A stretch of 64,000 bases of DNA from positions 2,666,001-2,730,000 of the forward strand of contig NZ_CP040174.1 in assembly GCF_007858535.1 (NCBI RefSeq), given 5' to 3'. Origin of the DNA: Arthrobacter sp. UKPF54-2 (GTDB lineage: Bacteria > Actinomycetota > Actinomycetes > Actinomycetales > Micrococcaceae). A program made the position numbers and the translations under genes. The notes beneath the pieces were generated by a model. It did no database searches and was not told the origin of the DNA. It was given only the letters and a program-made list of their open reading frames with translations. How positions within the stretch are numbered: position 1 is the stretch's first letter; every line of letters begins with the position of its first letter. Positions 16,433 to 25,172 of this stretch are shown in pieces.

Positions 16433-17407
16433 ATGTCTCCACCAAGCCTTATCGACGCACATCCCAATCTCGCCGGCGCGGCCCCTCTCGCCCTGTCGTA
16501 TGAGCTGTTCCCGCCCCGGTCTCCCGCGGCCGCGGAATCGCTCTGGACCACCATCGCCGAACTGGAAGCCACCAGCCCCGACTACGTGTCCGTGACCTAC
16601 GGCGCAAGCGGCTCCAACCGCGGCACCGCCGTCGAACTCGTCCGCCGCCTGGTGCAGGAGACCTCGTTGCGGCCGCTGGCGCACCTGACGTGTGTGGGCA
16701 ACACCCCGCAGGAACTGGCCGAGGTCATCGGCGAACTGCTCGACGTCGGCGTCCGCGGCATCCTGGCCCTGCGCGGGGACCAGCCCCGGGACGGCGAACG
16801 CCCGGCGCAGGGTTCGCTGCGGTACGCCCAGGACCTGATCGAACTGATCCGCCGCGTTGAACAGCGCCGCTCGGCGCTGCTGTGCGCCGGCAAGGTGGCT
16901 GTGGGCGTCGCCGCCTATCCCACCCGGCATCCGGAATCGCCGAGTGAAGCCCACGACGTCGAGGTGCTGCTCGCCAAGCAGCGTTCCGGCGCGGACTTCG
17001 CCATCACCCAGGTCTTTTTCCACACCGAGCAGTACGCGCAGCTCCTGGCCCGGGCACGCCGGGCCGGCGTCACCATCCCGATCGTCCCCGGGGTGATGCC
17101 GTTGACCAGCATCCGCCGGCTCACCCGCCTCGGCGAACTCACCGGCGTCGAGCCGGCCCCGGAGCTGATCGAAAAACTCTCCGCCGCCGGGACCGACGCC
17201 GAACGCAACCGGATCGGGGTCGCGGCCACCGTGGACCTGGCCAACGCGGCACTGGACGCCGGCGCCCCGGGGCTCCACCTCTACACCTTCAATGAACACG
17301 CCAGCGCCCTCGACGTGCTGGACAAGCTTGCGCTGCCGCGCCCGCACCGAGCCGGTGGCCGCGCCGGGGCCGCGCGCCGCGGCGCCGGCCAGCAGCTTGC
17401 CAGCTGA
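16433..17407 (+). CDS. metF: Methylenetetrahydrofolate reductase
   Basis: A 324-residue FAD-dependent reductase that makes 5-methyl-THF for methionine synthesis. The N-terminal LSYELFPPRS contains the catalytic glutamate, and the barrel motifs DYVSVTYGASGSNRG, HLTCVG and KQRSGADFAITQVFF are intact. ATG 16433 is preferred because AAGGA lies five bases upstream; GTG 16346 would add 29 Ala/Pro-rich residues. The C-terminus has a short Arg/Ala-rich extension. metE follows 47 bp downstream. Confidence 0.93.
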   Translation: MSPPSLIDAHPNLAGAAPLALSYELFPPRSPAAAESLWTTIAELEATSPDYVSVTYGASGSNRGTAVELVRRLVQETSLRPLAHLTCVGNTPQELAEVIGELLDVGVRGILALRGDQPRDGERPAQGSLRYAQDLIELIRRVEQRRSALLCAGKVAVGVAAYPTRHPESPSEAHDVEVLLAKQRSGADFAITQVFFHTEQYAQLLARARRAGVTIPIVPGVMPLTSIRRLTRLGELTGVEPAPELIEKLSAAGTDAERNRIGVAATVDLANAALDAGAPGLHLYTFNEHASALDVLDKLALPRPHRAGGRAGAARRGAGQQLAS

Positions 17408-17454
17408 CCATCCGCTTCCGACGCAACCTGACGAAACAACCCAAGGACTTTCCC

Positions 17455-19788
17455 ATGACTGAACAGCACAACACCCCCTTCCCGTCCGCCTCGATCCTCG
17501 GCTACCCGCGCATCGGCCGCCGCCGCGAGCTCAAGAAGGCGGTCGAGGCCTACTGGGCCGGCAAGATCGACGCCGCCGCCTTGGACGCCGCCGCCAAGGG
17601 CATCCAGCTCGGCACCGCCCAGCGCCTGCAGGGCCTGGGGCTGACCGAGGCCGCCGCCGTCCCCGGCACCTTCTCCTACTACGACCAGGTGCTCGACGCG
17701 GCAGCCCACCTCGGCGCCGTGCCCGCCCGCTTCGGCAACCTTCTGAACGCCGAGGGCCAGCTCGACATTGACGGCTACTTCACCCTGGCCCGCGGCACCA
17801 AGGACCAGCAGCCGCTGGAAATGACCAAGTGGTTCGACACCAACTACCACTACCTCGTCCCGGAAATCGGCCCTGAAACGCGCTTCGCGCTGACCTCCAA
17901 CCGGATCGTCGAGGAATTCGAATACGCCCTCGCCAACGGGGTGGAAACCCGACCGTACGTCGTCGGTCCGGTCACGTTCCTGCTGCTGAGCAAGGCCTCC
18001 GACGACGCCCCGGCCGGCTTCAGCCCGCTGTCCCGCCTCGAGGACGTCCTCCCGGTCTACACCGCCCTGCTCCAGAAGCTGGCCGCCGCCGGCGCCAGCT
18101 GGGTCCAGCTCGACGAGCCCGCCCTCGTGGTGGACCAGGTCACCCCGGCAGCGGAAATCGACGCCGCCGTCGCCCGCTCCTATGAGGTCCTTGCCGCCGC
18201 TAGGAACCGCCCGCAGCTGTTCGTCTCCACCCCGTACGGTGCGCTGGACGGCCAACTTGGCACCCTTGCGGCCACCGGCATCGACGCCCTGCACCTGGAT
18301 GTCTTCAAGGGTGAGGTCCCCTCGGCCGCCGCGCTGGCCGGGCTGGGCAACAAGACCCTCGTAGCCGGCGTCGTGGATGGCCACAACATCTGGCGGAACG
18401 ACCTTGCTGCCTCCGCGGCGAAGATTGCCGGGCTGCAGAAGTCCGTGGCCCGGCTCGCCGTCAGCACCTCCACGTCGACCCAGCACGTCCCGCACGACGT
18501 CGACGAGGAGAGCCAGCTCTCCGCGCAGCTGCTCAGCTGGCTGGCCTTCGCCGACCAGAAGGCCGCCGAGGTGGTCACCCTGGCCGGCCTGCTCACCGAT
18601 CCCGACGCCGTCCGGCCGGCCATCGACGAGGCCACCCGCATCATCGCCGACCGCGCGGCAGCCGACGGCGTCCGCCGGGCCGAGGTCCGGAACCGCACCG
18701 CCGCCCTGACCGACGCCGACTTCAGCCGTTCGGCCTACGGCGTCCGCGAGGCCGCGCAGGCCGAGGCCCTGCACCTGCCGCCGCTGCCGACCACCACCAT
18801 CGGCTCCTTCCCGCAGACCGCCGAGATCCGCACCGCCCGGGCCCGCGCCACCAAGGGCGAGCTCACCACGGAGCAGTACGAGCAGCTGATGAAGGACGAG
18901 ATCAAGCGCGTGGTGGAGCTGCAGGAAGAGCTCGGCTTCGACGTCCTGGTCCACGGCGAGCCCGAGCGCAACGACATGGTCCAGTACTTTGCCGAGAACC
19001 TCGAAGGCTTTGACGTCACCGTGCACGGCTGGGTCCAGTCCTACGGTTCCCGCTGCACCCGCCCGTCCATCCTCTGGGGCGATGTCACCCGCAGCGCCCC
19101 GATCACGGTGGAATGGGCCAGGTACGCGCAGTCCCTGACGAACAAGCCGATGAAGGGCATGCTCACCGGCCCGGTCACCATCCTCGCCTGGTCCTTCGTC
19201 CGCGACGACCAGCCGCTCGGCGAGACCGCCAACCAGGTGGCCCTGGCGCTCCGCGACGAGATCGCGGACCTCGAAGCCGCCGGCATCAAGGTCATCCAGG
19301 TCGACGAGCCCGCGCTGCGCGAACTCCTGCCGCTGCGCAAGGCCGAGCAGGCCGCGTATTTGGACTGGTCCGTGAAGTCCTTCCGCCTCGCCACCGCCGG
19401 CGCCGCCGACAGCACCCAGGTCCACACACACCTGTGCTACTCGGAGTTCGGCGCGATCATCGACGCGATCGACGGCCTCGACGCCGACGTCACCTCGATC
19501 GAGGCCGCCCGGTCCCGCATGGAGGTTGTCCACGACCTTGAGTCCCACGGCTTCGGCCGCGGTGTGGGTCCGGGCGTCTACGACATCCACTCGCCGCGCG
19601 TCCCGGGGGAGCAGGAAGTCACCGAGCTGCTCGGCACCGCGGTGAAGCACGTCCCGTCCCGCCAGCTTTGGGTCAACCCGGACTGCGGCCTGAAGACCCG
19701 TGGCTACGCCGAGACCGAGGAGTCCCTGCGCAACCTGGTGCACGCCGCCAGGACGGTCCGCGCGGGGCTGCTGGAAGCGGCCAAGTAA
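17455..19788 (+). CDS. metE: Cobalamin-independent methionine synthase
   Basis: A 777-residue enzyme that transfers the methyl group of 5-methyl-THF-polyglutamate to homocysteine. It starts SILGYPRIGRRRELKKAVE, the usual N-terminal barrel. The catalytic barrel holds the zinc ligands His659 and Cys661 (HTHLCYSEF) and Cys744 (VNPDCGLKTRG). It is the second gene of the metF-metE unit, so the enzyme uses the product of its neighbour. The length is typical of the family. Confidence 0.96.
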   Translation: MTEQHNTPFPSASILGYPRIGRRRELKKAVEAYWAGKIDAAALDAAAKGIQLGTAQRLQGLGLTEAAAVPGTFSYYDQVLDAAAHLGAVPARFGNLLNAEGQLDIDGYFTLARGTKDQQPLEMTKWFDTNYHYLVPEIGPETRFALTSNRIVEEFEYALANGVETRPYVVGPVTFLLLSKASDDAPAGFSPLSRLEDVLPVYTALLQKLAAAGASWVQLDEPALVVDQVTPAAEIDAAVARSYEVLAAARNRPQLFVSTPYGALDGQLGTLAATGIDALHLDVFKGEVPSAAALAGLGNKTLVAGVVDGHNIWRNDLAASAAKIAGLQKSVARLAVSTSTSTQHVPHDVDEESQLSAQLLSWLAFADQKAAEVVTLAGLLTDPDAVRPAIDEATRIIADRAAADGVRRAEVRNRTAALTDADFSRSAYGVREAAQAEALHLPPLPTTTIGSFPQTAEIRTARARATKGELTTEQYEQLMKDEIKRVVELQEELGFDVLVHGEPERNDMVQYFAENLEGFDVTVHGWVQSYGSRCTRPSILWGDVTRSAPITVEWARYAQSLTNKPMKGMLTGPVTILAWSFVRDDQPLGETANQVALALRDEIADLEAAGIKVIQVDEPALRELLPLRKAEQAAYLDWSVKSFRLATAGAADSTQVHTHLCYSEFGAIIDAIDGLDADVTSIEAARSRMEVVHDLESHGFGRGVGPGVYDIHSPRVPGEQEVTELLGTAVKHVPSRQLWVNPDCGLKTRGYAETEESLRNLVHAARTVRAGLLEAAK

Positions 19789-19802
19789 GGACACGTGAAC
19801 CA

Positions 19803-19846
19803 ACGACGCCGGCCGGTCACCTCACAAGGTGGCCGGACGGCGTCGT
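19803..19846. terminator. Hairpin after metE
   Basis: ACGACGCC-GGCCGGTCACC and GGTGGCCGG-ACGGCGTCGT form a long, nearly continuous stem with a TCACAA loop between converging genes. No strong U-run follows. Confidence 0.6.
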
Positions 19847-19919
19847 GCGTGTTCTCAACCATCGGTTGCTGAGCAGGTGCCCTATTGACCGCTCAAAAGG
19901 GCCGTATTGGAGCAGTCGA

Positions 19920-20426
19920 TCAGGATTCCCAGAGGATCTCGTCGTCGACGACGCCGTCCTCGTCCGCGGAGGCCACCAGGATCTCGTCGGTGAAGTGGGA
20001 GCCCAGGGTGAAATCCAGGACAAAGTAGCGTTCCGGCTGGCCGGGGAAGATGCCCACGTGACCCAGCTTCAGGGCCTTGAGGAAAACCTGGTTGGTCAAC
20101 TGCGCCTTGTCGGTGACACCAAAGACCTGCTTCAGGTGCTCGGGCTTGATGGCGTTGCAGTGGAAGCGGAGGTATTCCTGCGGGCTGGTGCCTTCCTGCT
20201 CCAGCTCCTCGGCGATCATTTCGCGGACCTGGTCCACGAGCTCGGGCAGGAAACGCAGCCGGTAGTCAACCTTGTGCATGGCCGCCTCGTCGAAGTGGTC
20301 ATGCGCGTTGACACTGAGGTCAAGTTCCAGGGGCTGGCCCGCAAGTTCGTGTTTCGCCGCGAAATTATGGTCACGCCCGTGGTTGAGCTCGATCTCTCCA
20401 AAGTGCTGGCTCGCTACCTTGCTCAT
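19920..20426 (-). CDS. DUF2004-type protein
   Basis: A 168-residue acidic soluble protein beginning MSKVASQHFGEIEL and ending ADEDGVVDDEILWES. It resembles the DUF2004 family as I remember it. The acidic C-terminus and central LRFLPELVDQVREMIAEELEQEG helix are visible. The upstream reading frame stays open for about 700 bases but is only the antisense of the aldehyde dehydrogenase gene. No function is known. Confidence 0.7.
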   Translation of the reverse strand: MSKVASQHFGEIELNHGRDHNFAAKHELAGQPLELDLSVNAHDHFDEAAMHKVDYRLRFLPELVDQVREMIAEELEQEGTSPQEYLRFHCNAIKPEHLKQVFGVTDKAQLTNQVFLKALKLGHVGIFPGQPERYFVLDFTLGSHFTDEILVASADEDGVVDDEILWES

Positions 20427-20525
20427 ATCTTCAACATAGTCCTGAAAACTGGTCCGTTCCAGCATCGGCGGTGATTTATCCGATACCGGGCCCGCCGCCG
20501 GGCGGCAGACCGGTACATTGTTCGG

Positions 20526-21968
20526 ATGCAGACCGTCGCCGCCACCGTTGCCCGTGCCCGTGAAGTTTTTGACAACGGAACCACCCGTCCGCTGGCGTGG
20601 CGGCTGGAACAGCTCGGCAGCCTCCGGCGGATGCTGGTCGAACGGCGCGAGGATTTCGCCGCTGCGCTCGCGGGCGACCTGGGCAAACACGAAACCGAGG
20701 CGCAGCTGACCGAGATCGGTTTTGTCACGGCCGAGGCCGCGCACCTGGAGAAGCACCTGGAGGCCTGGCTGCGCCCCCGGCCGGTGTCCGTGCCGCTCGC
20801 CGTCCAGCCGGCCAAGGCCTGGACCGAGCTCACCCCGCTCGGCGTGGTGCTGGTCATCGGCCCGTGGAACTACCCGCTGCAGCTGTTGCTCGCGCCGCTG
20901 GCCGGGGCCCTGGCCGCCGGTAACACCGTGGTGCTCAAGCCCAGCGAGCACGCCCCGGCCACCTCCGCCGCCCTGGCCCGCTGGATTCCCGAGTACCTGC
21001 CGGGCGCGGCCCAGGTTGTTGAAGGCGGCATTCCCGAGACCACGGAGCTGCTGGCCCTGCGCTTTGACCACATCTTCTTCACCGGCGGGGAGGCGGCGGC
21101 CAAGGTGGTGCTGCGCGCCGCCGCCGAGCACCTGACGCCGGTGACCCTAGAACTGGGCGGCAAGTCCCCCGCCTACGTGGACGCCTCCACCGACCTGGCC
21201 AAGGCGGCAAAGCGGCTGGCTTGGGGCAGATTCATGAACGCCGGGCAGACCTGCGTGGCCCCGGACTACATCCTCGCCACAGAGGACGTGCTCGCGCCGC
21301 TGGAACGCGAGCTGGTCAAGGCTATCCGGGCCCTCTTCGGGGAGGATTCAGCCCGGAGCGACTCGTACGGCCGGATCATCAACGAACGGCACTTTGACCG
21401 GCTGGCCGCGCTCGCGGACGGCAGCACCGTGGTGCACGGCGGCGGGCGCGACGCCGCCAGCCGGCACTTCGCCCCCACCCTGCTGCGGCCCGCTCCCGGC
21501 GACGCGGTGATGGGGGAGGAAATTTTCGGCCCGCTGCTGCCGCTGGTCCCGGTGAGCGGGCGGGACGAGGCAATCCGGATGATCAATGCCGGCCCGAAGC
21601 CGTTGGCCCTGTACGTGTTCAGCAACGACGCCGGCACCCGCCGGGCATTCTCCGAACAGACCTCCTCGGGGGCGCTGTGCTTCGACGTTCCGGCCGCGCA
21701 CCTGACGGTGCCCGGGCTGCCGTTTGGCGGGGTGGGGAACAGCGGCATGGGCGCGTACCACGGCGAACATTCGCTGCGGACCTTCTCGCACGAACGCTCC
21801 ACCCTGTCCAAGCCCCTCCGGCCGGACACGCTGGAGTTGATCTACCCGCCCTACAGCAAGGCCAAGCACCGGATCATCAGCCTCCTCGTGGCGCCGGCCG
21901 GGAAACTCGGCGGGAAGGCAGGCAAAAAGCCCGGCAAGAAGACCGGGGAGGGCACCGGCCAGCTGTAG
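20526..21968 (+). CDS. Class 3-type aldehyde dehydrogenase
   Basis: A 480-residue NAD(P)-dependent aldehyde dehydrogenase of the ALDH3 type. The key residues are Glu209 (TLELGGKSPAYV) and Cys243 (NAGQTCVAPDYIL), together with the cofactor motif GPWNYPLQL and the C-terminal PFGGVGNSGMG. A Lys/Gly-rich tail (GKLGGKAGKKPGKKTGEG) ends the protein. It may oxidise fatty or aromatic aldehydes; the substrate is not fixed by the sequence. It is tail-to-tail with a LysR gene, only three bases apart. Confidence 0.9.
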   Translation: MQTVAATVARAREVFDNGTTRPLAWRLEQLGSLRRMLVERREDFAAALAGDLGKHETEAQLTEIGFVTAEAAHLEKHLEAWLRPRPVSVPLAVQPAKAWTELTPLGVVLVIGPWNYPLQLLLAPLAGALAAGNTVVLKPSEHAPATSAALARWIPEYLPGAAQVVEGGIPETTELLALRFDHIFFTGGEAAAKVVLRAAAEHLTPVTLELGGKSPAYVDASTDLAKAAKRLAWGRFMNAGQTCVAPDYILATEDVLAPLERELVKAIRALFGEDSARSDSYGRIINERHFDRLAALADGSTVVHGGGRDAASRHFAPTLLRPAPGDAVMGEEIFGPLLPLVPVSGRDEAIRMINAGPKPLALYVFSNDAGTRRAFSEQTSSGALCFDVPAAHLTVPGLPFGGVGNSGMGAYHGEHSLRTFSHERSTLSKPLRPDTLELIYPPYSKAKHRIISLLVAPAGKLGGKAGKKPGKKTGEGTGQL

Positions 21969-21971
21969 GGG

Positions 21972-22892
21972 TCAGTCCCGGCGCGTGGTACCCAGCTTGT
22001 GCAGGGTGTCTGCGAGCAGTTCCACGAACAGCTGGACCTGGGCCGTGAGCTGCTCCTTGGGCAACAGGGCGAAGACGTTGCGGGCGAGCCGGATTTCGGG
22101 GACGTCCAGCACCACCACCCCCGGGGGCCGGTGCAGCAGGGCCAGTTCCGGGACCAGCGCCGCGCCGAGGCCGGCGGCCGCCATTTCCAGGCTGGCGTGG
22201 AAGTCGTCGCTGTACGCCACCACGCGCGGGTGCAGGTTGCAGCTGGCGAAGAGCCGCTCAATCACCGTGGCGTCCGATGTGCCCGGGTGGTGCATGATCC
22301 ACGGCATGTCGGACAGATGGTCGGCCGCGACCTTGGACTCCGGGCCGATGCCCCAGGCGGCGGGCAGCACCACCCGGAAGTCGTCGTCGCCGATCCACTG
22401 CCGGTTCACCGTGTGCGGCCAGGCCAGGCCCGACTGGCCCACCTGGTAGACCAGGGCGACGTCGAGTTCGCCGCCGGTGCGCAGACCCTGGATGGTCTGG
22501 CCCGGTTCGGCCACGGACACCCGCAGCTCGATGCCGAGCTTCCGCCAGGCCGGGTTCTGCAGGATGCGGGGGAGGACGTAGGTAGCCAGGGACGGGAAAA
22601 TACCCAGCCGGAGCTCCTGGCTGGTGCTCTCGTGCGTCCGGGCCGCCGCCGCCATCAGCGTGTCGATGTCGGTAAGGACCTTGGCCGCGTGCCGGGTCAT
22701 CACGACGGCGGCCTCCGTGGGAAGGACGCTCCGGGCCGAGCGCTGGAACAGGGCCACCCCGGTGTCCCGCTCCAGCGCGGACATCTGCTGCGACACCGCC
22801 GAGGCCGTGTAGCCGAGCCGTGTGGCGGCCGCCGCGAAGGAGCCCAGCCGGACCACTTCCACGAGCGTTCGGAGATGCACGGGGTTGATCAA
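21972..22892 (-). CDS. LysR-family transcriptional regulator
   Basis: A 306-residue LysR regulator: the N-terminal winged HTH reads HLRTLVEVVRLGSFAAAATRLGYTASAVSQQMSALE in two blocks, followed by a periplasmic-binding-like effector domain. The TTG at 22892 is chosen because GAAGGG lies six bases upstream and the protein then has normal LysR length. An ATG at 22952 would add 20 residues. It is divergent from the FAD oxidoreductase operon at 23065, the classical arrangement for a regulator of that operon. Confidence 0.85.
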   Translation of the reverse strand: MINPVHLRTLVEVVRLGSFAAAATRLGYTASAVSQQMSALERDTGVALFQRSARSVLPTEAAVVMTRHAAKVLTDIDTLMAAAARTHESTSQELRLGIFPSLATYVLPRILQNPAWRKLGIELRVSVAEPGQTIQGLRTGGELDVALVYQVGQSGLAWPHTVNRQWIGDDDFRVVLPAAWGIGPESKVAADHLSDMPWIMHHPGTSDATVIERLFASCNLHPRVVAYSDDFHASLEMAAAGLGAALVPELALLHRPPGVVVLDVPEIRLARNVFALLPKEQLTAQVQLFVELLADTLHKLGTTRRD

Positions 22893-22969
22893 GGGCTGCC
22901 CTTCGGTGGTTACGGTGAGGCGGGTGCGAAATCCCGCTTCATTCTGGCACATTGGTTCCCAGGCAGCCG

Positions 22970-22983
22970 GTGTGAAATCACAC
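22970..22983. promoter_or_regulatory. Inverted repeat in the LysR/oxidoreductase intergenic region
   Basis: GTGTGA-AA-TCACAC, 6-bp arms with a 2-bp centre, lies between the divergent genes. It is a candidate LysR operator. Confidence 0.4.
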
Positions 22984-23064
22984 TCATCCGGCGGCCCCGC
23001 GGTGACGAATTGCCCATAAGTAGTTCCATGAGGACAATTCAGGCGAAGCAACAGGAGCAGACCA

Positions 23065-24444
23065 GTGCAGCAAGCAGCAAGCATCCCGGACGGACGGCGC
23101 GTTGCCGTGATCGGCAGCGGGGTGGCCGGACTGACCGCCGCCTACGTGCTGAACCGGCGGGACCGCGTCACCGTCTTCGAGGCAGACGCCCGGCTCGGCG
23201 GCCACGCCCACACCCATGACGTGCCCCAGGCCGACGGCTCCGTGCTCGGCATCGACACCGGCTTCATCGTCCACAACGAACGGACCTACCCCACCCTGCT
23301 GCGGCTCTTCCGAGAACTGGGCGTGCAGACCCAGGACTCGGAAATGAGCATGTCCATCCGCTGCGACGGCTGCGGCCTCGAGTACGCGGGCGCCCGGGGA
23401 GGCGCTCGCGGGATCATCCCGCGGCCCTCCACCCTGCTGCGCGGCCGCTACCTCAAAATGCTGCTGGAAGTCGGGCGCTTCTACCGCCGGGCCCGCGCCC
23501 TGCTCGCGGAGGCCGACGCCGACGGGGCCGCCAAGGCCGGGATTCCCGAGCTGACCCTGGGCGAGTTCCTGGACCGGGAGAAATTCAGCAGCTACTTCAT
23601 CGTGCACTTCATGACCCCGGTGGTCAGCGCCGTCTGGTCCTGCGACCCGACCACCGCGCTGGCGTACCCGGCCCGCTACCTCTTCACCTTCCTCGGCCAC
23701 CACGGGCTCCTCGGCGTCAAGGGCTCCCCGCAGTGGCGCACGGTCACCGGCGGCTCGCGGAGCTACGTGGACAAACTCGCCGCCACGCTTCCGGACATCC
23801 GCCTCGCCGCCCCGGTCGCCCGCGTCCGGCGCCACGCCAGCGGGGTCGACATCACCACGGAAAACGGCACCGAGACCACCGAGACCTTCGACGCCGTCGT
23901 GATCGCCACCCACCCGGCGCAGGCGCTGCGTATGCTCGCGGACGCCTCGCCCGCCGAGCGGGAGGCGCTCGCCGGCATGCCCTACTCGGTCAACCACACC
24001 GTCTTCCACCGCGACGACGCCGTGCTGCCCGCCAGCGACAACGCCAAGGCCTCCTGGAACTACCGGCTGCCCTCCTGCGACGCCCGCCCGGACCGGGTGC
24101 TGGTCAGCTACGACATGACCCGGCTGCAGCGGCTGGAACCGGCGGACGGCAAACGCTACATTGTCAGCCTCGGCGAGTCGGAGCTGATCGGCGACGGCAC
24201 CGTCTTGGAGCAGATGGTCTATGAGCACCCGCAGTACACCCCGGCTTCGCTGCGCGCCCAGCAGCAGATCCTGGGCCTCGGCGACAGCCGCCTGGCGTTC
24301 GCCGGCGCGTACCACGGCTGGGGCTTCCACGAGGACGGTGCGCTCTCCGGCGTCCGCGCCGCAGCCAGGCTGGGCCGCGACTGGGAAGACCGCGTCGCGG
24401 GGCCGCAGGCCGCGGAACTTCAGACATCCCTGGAGGGCGCATGA
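23065..24444 (+). CDS. FAD-dependent amine-oxidase-like oxidoreductase
   Basis: A 459-residue FAD protein with the N-terminal dinucleotide motif AVIGSGVAGLTAAYVL, followed by the FAD-ribose glutamate (VFEAD) and GGHAHTHDV. The C-terminal FAD motif reads LAFAGAYHGWGFHEDGALSG. It belongs to the group encoded next to DUF1365 and cyclopropane-fatty-acid synthases, where related enzymes act on phospholipid acyl chains. GTG 23065 has AGGAG seven bases upstream. Its last four bases overlap the next start (ATGA), so translation is coupled. Confidence 0.85.
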   Translation: MQQAASIPDGRRVAVIGSGVAGLTAAYVLNRRDRVTVFEADARLGGHAHTHDVPQADGSVLGIDTGFIVHNERTYPTLLRLFRELGVQTQDSEMSMSIRCDGCGLEYAGARGGARGIIPRPSTLLRGRYLKMLLEVGRFYRRARALLAEADADGAAKAGIPELTLGEFLDREKFSSYFIVHFMTPVVSAVWSCDPTTALAYPARYLFTFLGHHGLLGVKGSPQWRTVTGGSRSYVDKLAATLPDIRLAAPVARVRRHASGVDITTENGTETTETFDAVVIATHPAQALRMLADASPAEREALAGMPYSVNHTVFHRDDAVLPASDNAKASWNYRLPSCDARPDRVLVSYDMTRLQRLEPADGKRYIVSLGESELIGDGTVLEQMVYEHPQYTPASLRAQQQILGLGDSRLAFAGAYHGWGFHEDGALSGVRAAARLGRDWEDRVAGPQAAELQTSLEGA

Positions 24445-25172
24445 GCGGCAACGCAGCGATTTACCGCACCTCGATCGCGCACGTGCGGCGCACCCCGCTC
24501 AAGAACGCCTTCACCTACCGCAGCTACAGCTGGTACGTCGACGTCGACTCCCTGCCGAAGCTGCCGCGCTGGCTCGCGCCGCTGGCCGGCTTCTCCGCCG
24601 CGGACCACCTGGGCGACCCGGACGGGACGCTGCGCGGCAACGTCGAGCGTTACCTCGCCACGCAGGGCATCACCCTCGACGGCGGCCGGATCACCCTGCT
24701 GGCCAGCGCCCGCGTCTTCGGCCACGTCTTCAACCCGCTGAGCCTGTTCTGGTGCCACGACGCCGCCGGGGACCTGCGCTGTGTGGTCGCCGAGGTCCAC
24801 AACACCTACGGGGAGCGTCACTGCTACCTGCTGGAGACCGACGAAGCCAGCCGGGCCACCGTGCCCAAGGCGTTCTACGTCTCGCCGTTCAACGACGTCG
24901 AAGGCCAGTACCGGATGAAGCTTCCAGAGCCCGGCGAGCGGCTGGCGGTCTCGATCGTCCTGGAGCGCGAGGGACAGAAACCCTTCGTCGCCACCATGGA
25001 CGGCGTCCGCAGCGAAGCCACCGTGCCGAACATCCTGGCCGCGGCGCTCGCCGTCCCGCTGGCGCCGCTGCGGGTCGCAGCGCAGATCCGCTGGCAAGGC
25101 ATCAAGCTTTGGGCACGCAGGCTGCCCGTCATCAAGAGACCACATCACCCCTCACAGGAGGCAGTCCAGTGA
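24441..25172 (+). CDS. DUF1365 protein
   Basis: A 243-residue DUF1365 protein with the family blocks AHVRRTPLKNAFTYRSYSWYVD, RVFGHVFNPLSLFWCH, VHNTYGERHCYLL and FYVSPFNDVEGQYRM. The function is unknown, but the family almost always accompanies the FAD oxidoreductase and Cfa-type methyltransferases, as here. It is coupled by 4-bp overlaps at both ends. Confidence 0.88.
   Translation: MSGNAAIYRTSIAHVRRTPLKNAFTYRSYSWYVDVDSLPKLPRWLAPLAGFSAADHLGDPDGTLRGNVERYLATQGITLDGGRITLLASARVFGHVFNPLSLFWCHDAAGDLRCVVAEVHNTYGERHCYLLETDEASRATVPKAFYVSPFNDVEGQYRMKLPEPGERLAVSIVLEREGQKPFVATMDGVRSEATVPNILAAALAVPLAPLRVAAQIRWQGIKLWARRLPVIKRPHHPSQEAVQ

Noticed and set aside
17281..19803. An 840-codon open frame on the minus strand opposite metE
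   Set aside because: It is antisense to a fully conserved metE. Long antisense frames are expected in GC-rich genes, and its translation has no recognisable motif.
24221..25168. Upstream extension of the first Cfa-type methyltransferase through DUF1365
   Set aside because: The extension is out of frame with two real genes; GTG 25169 has a strong AGGAGG site and a natural overlap.
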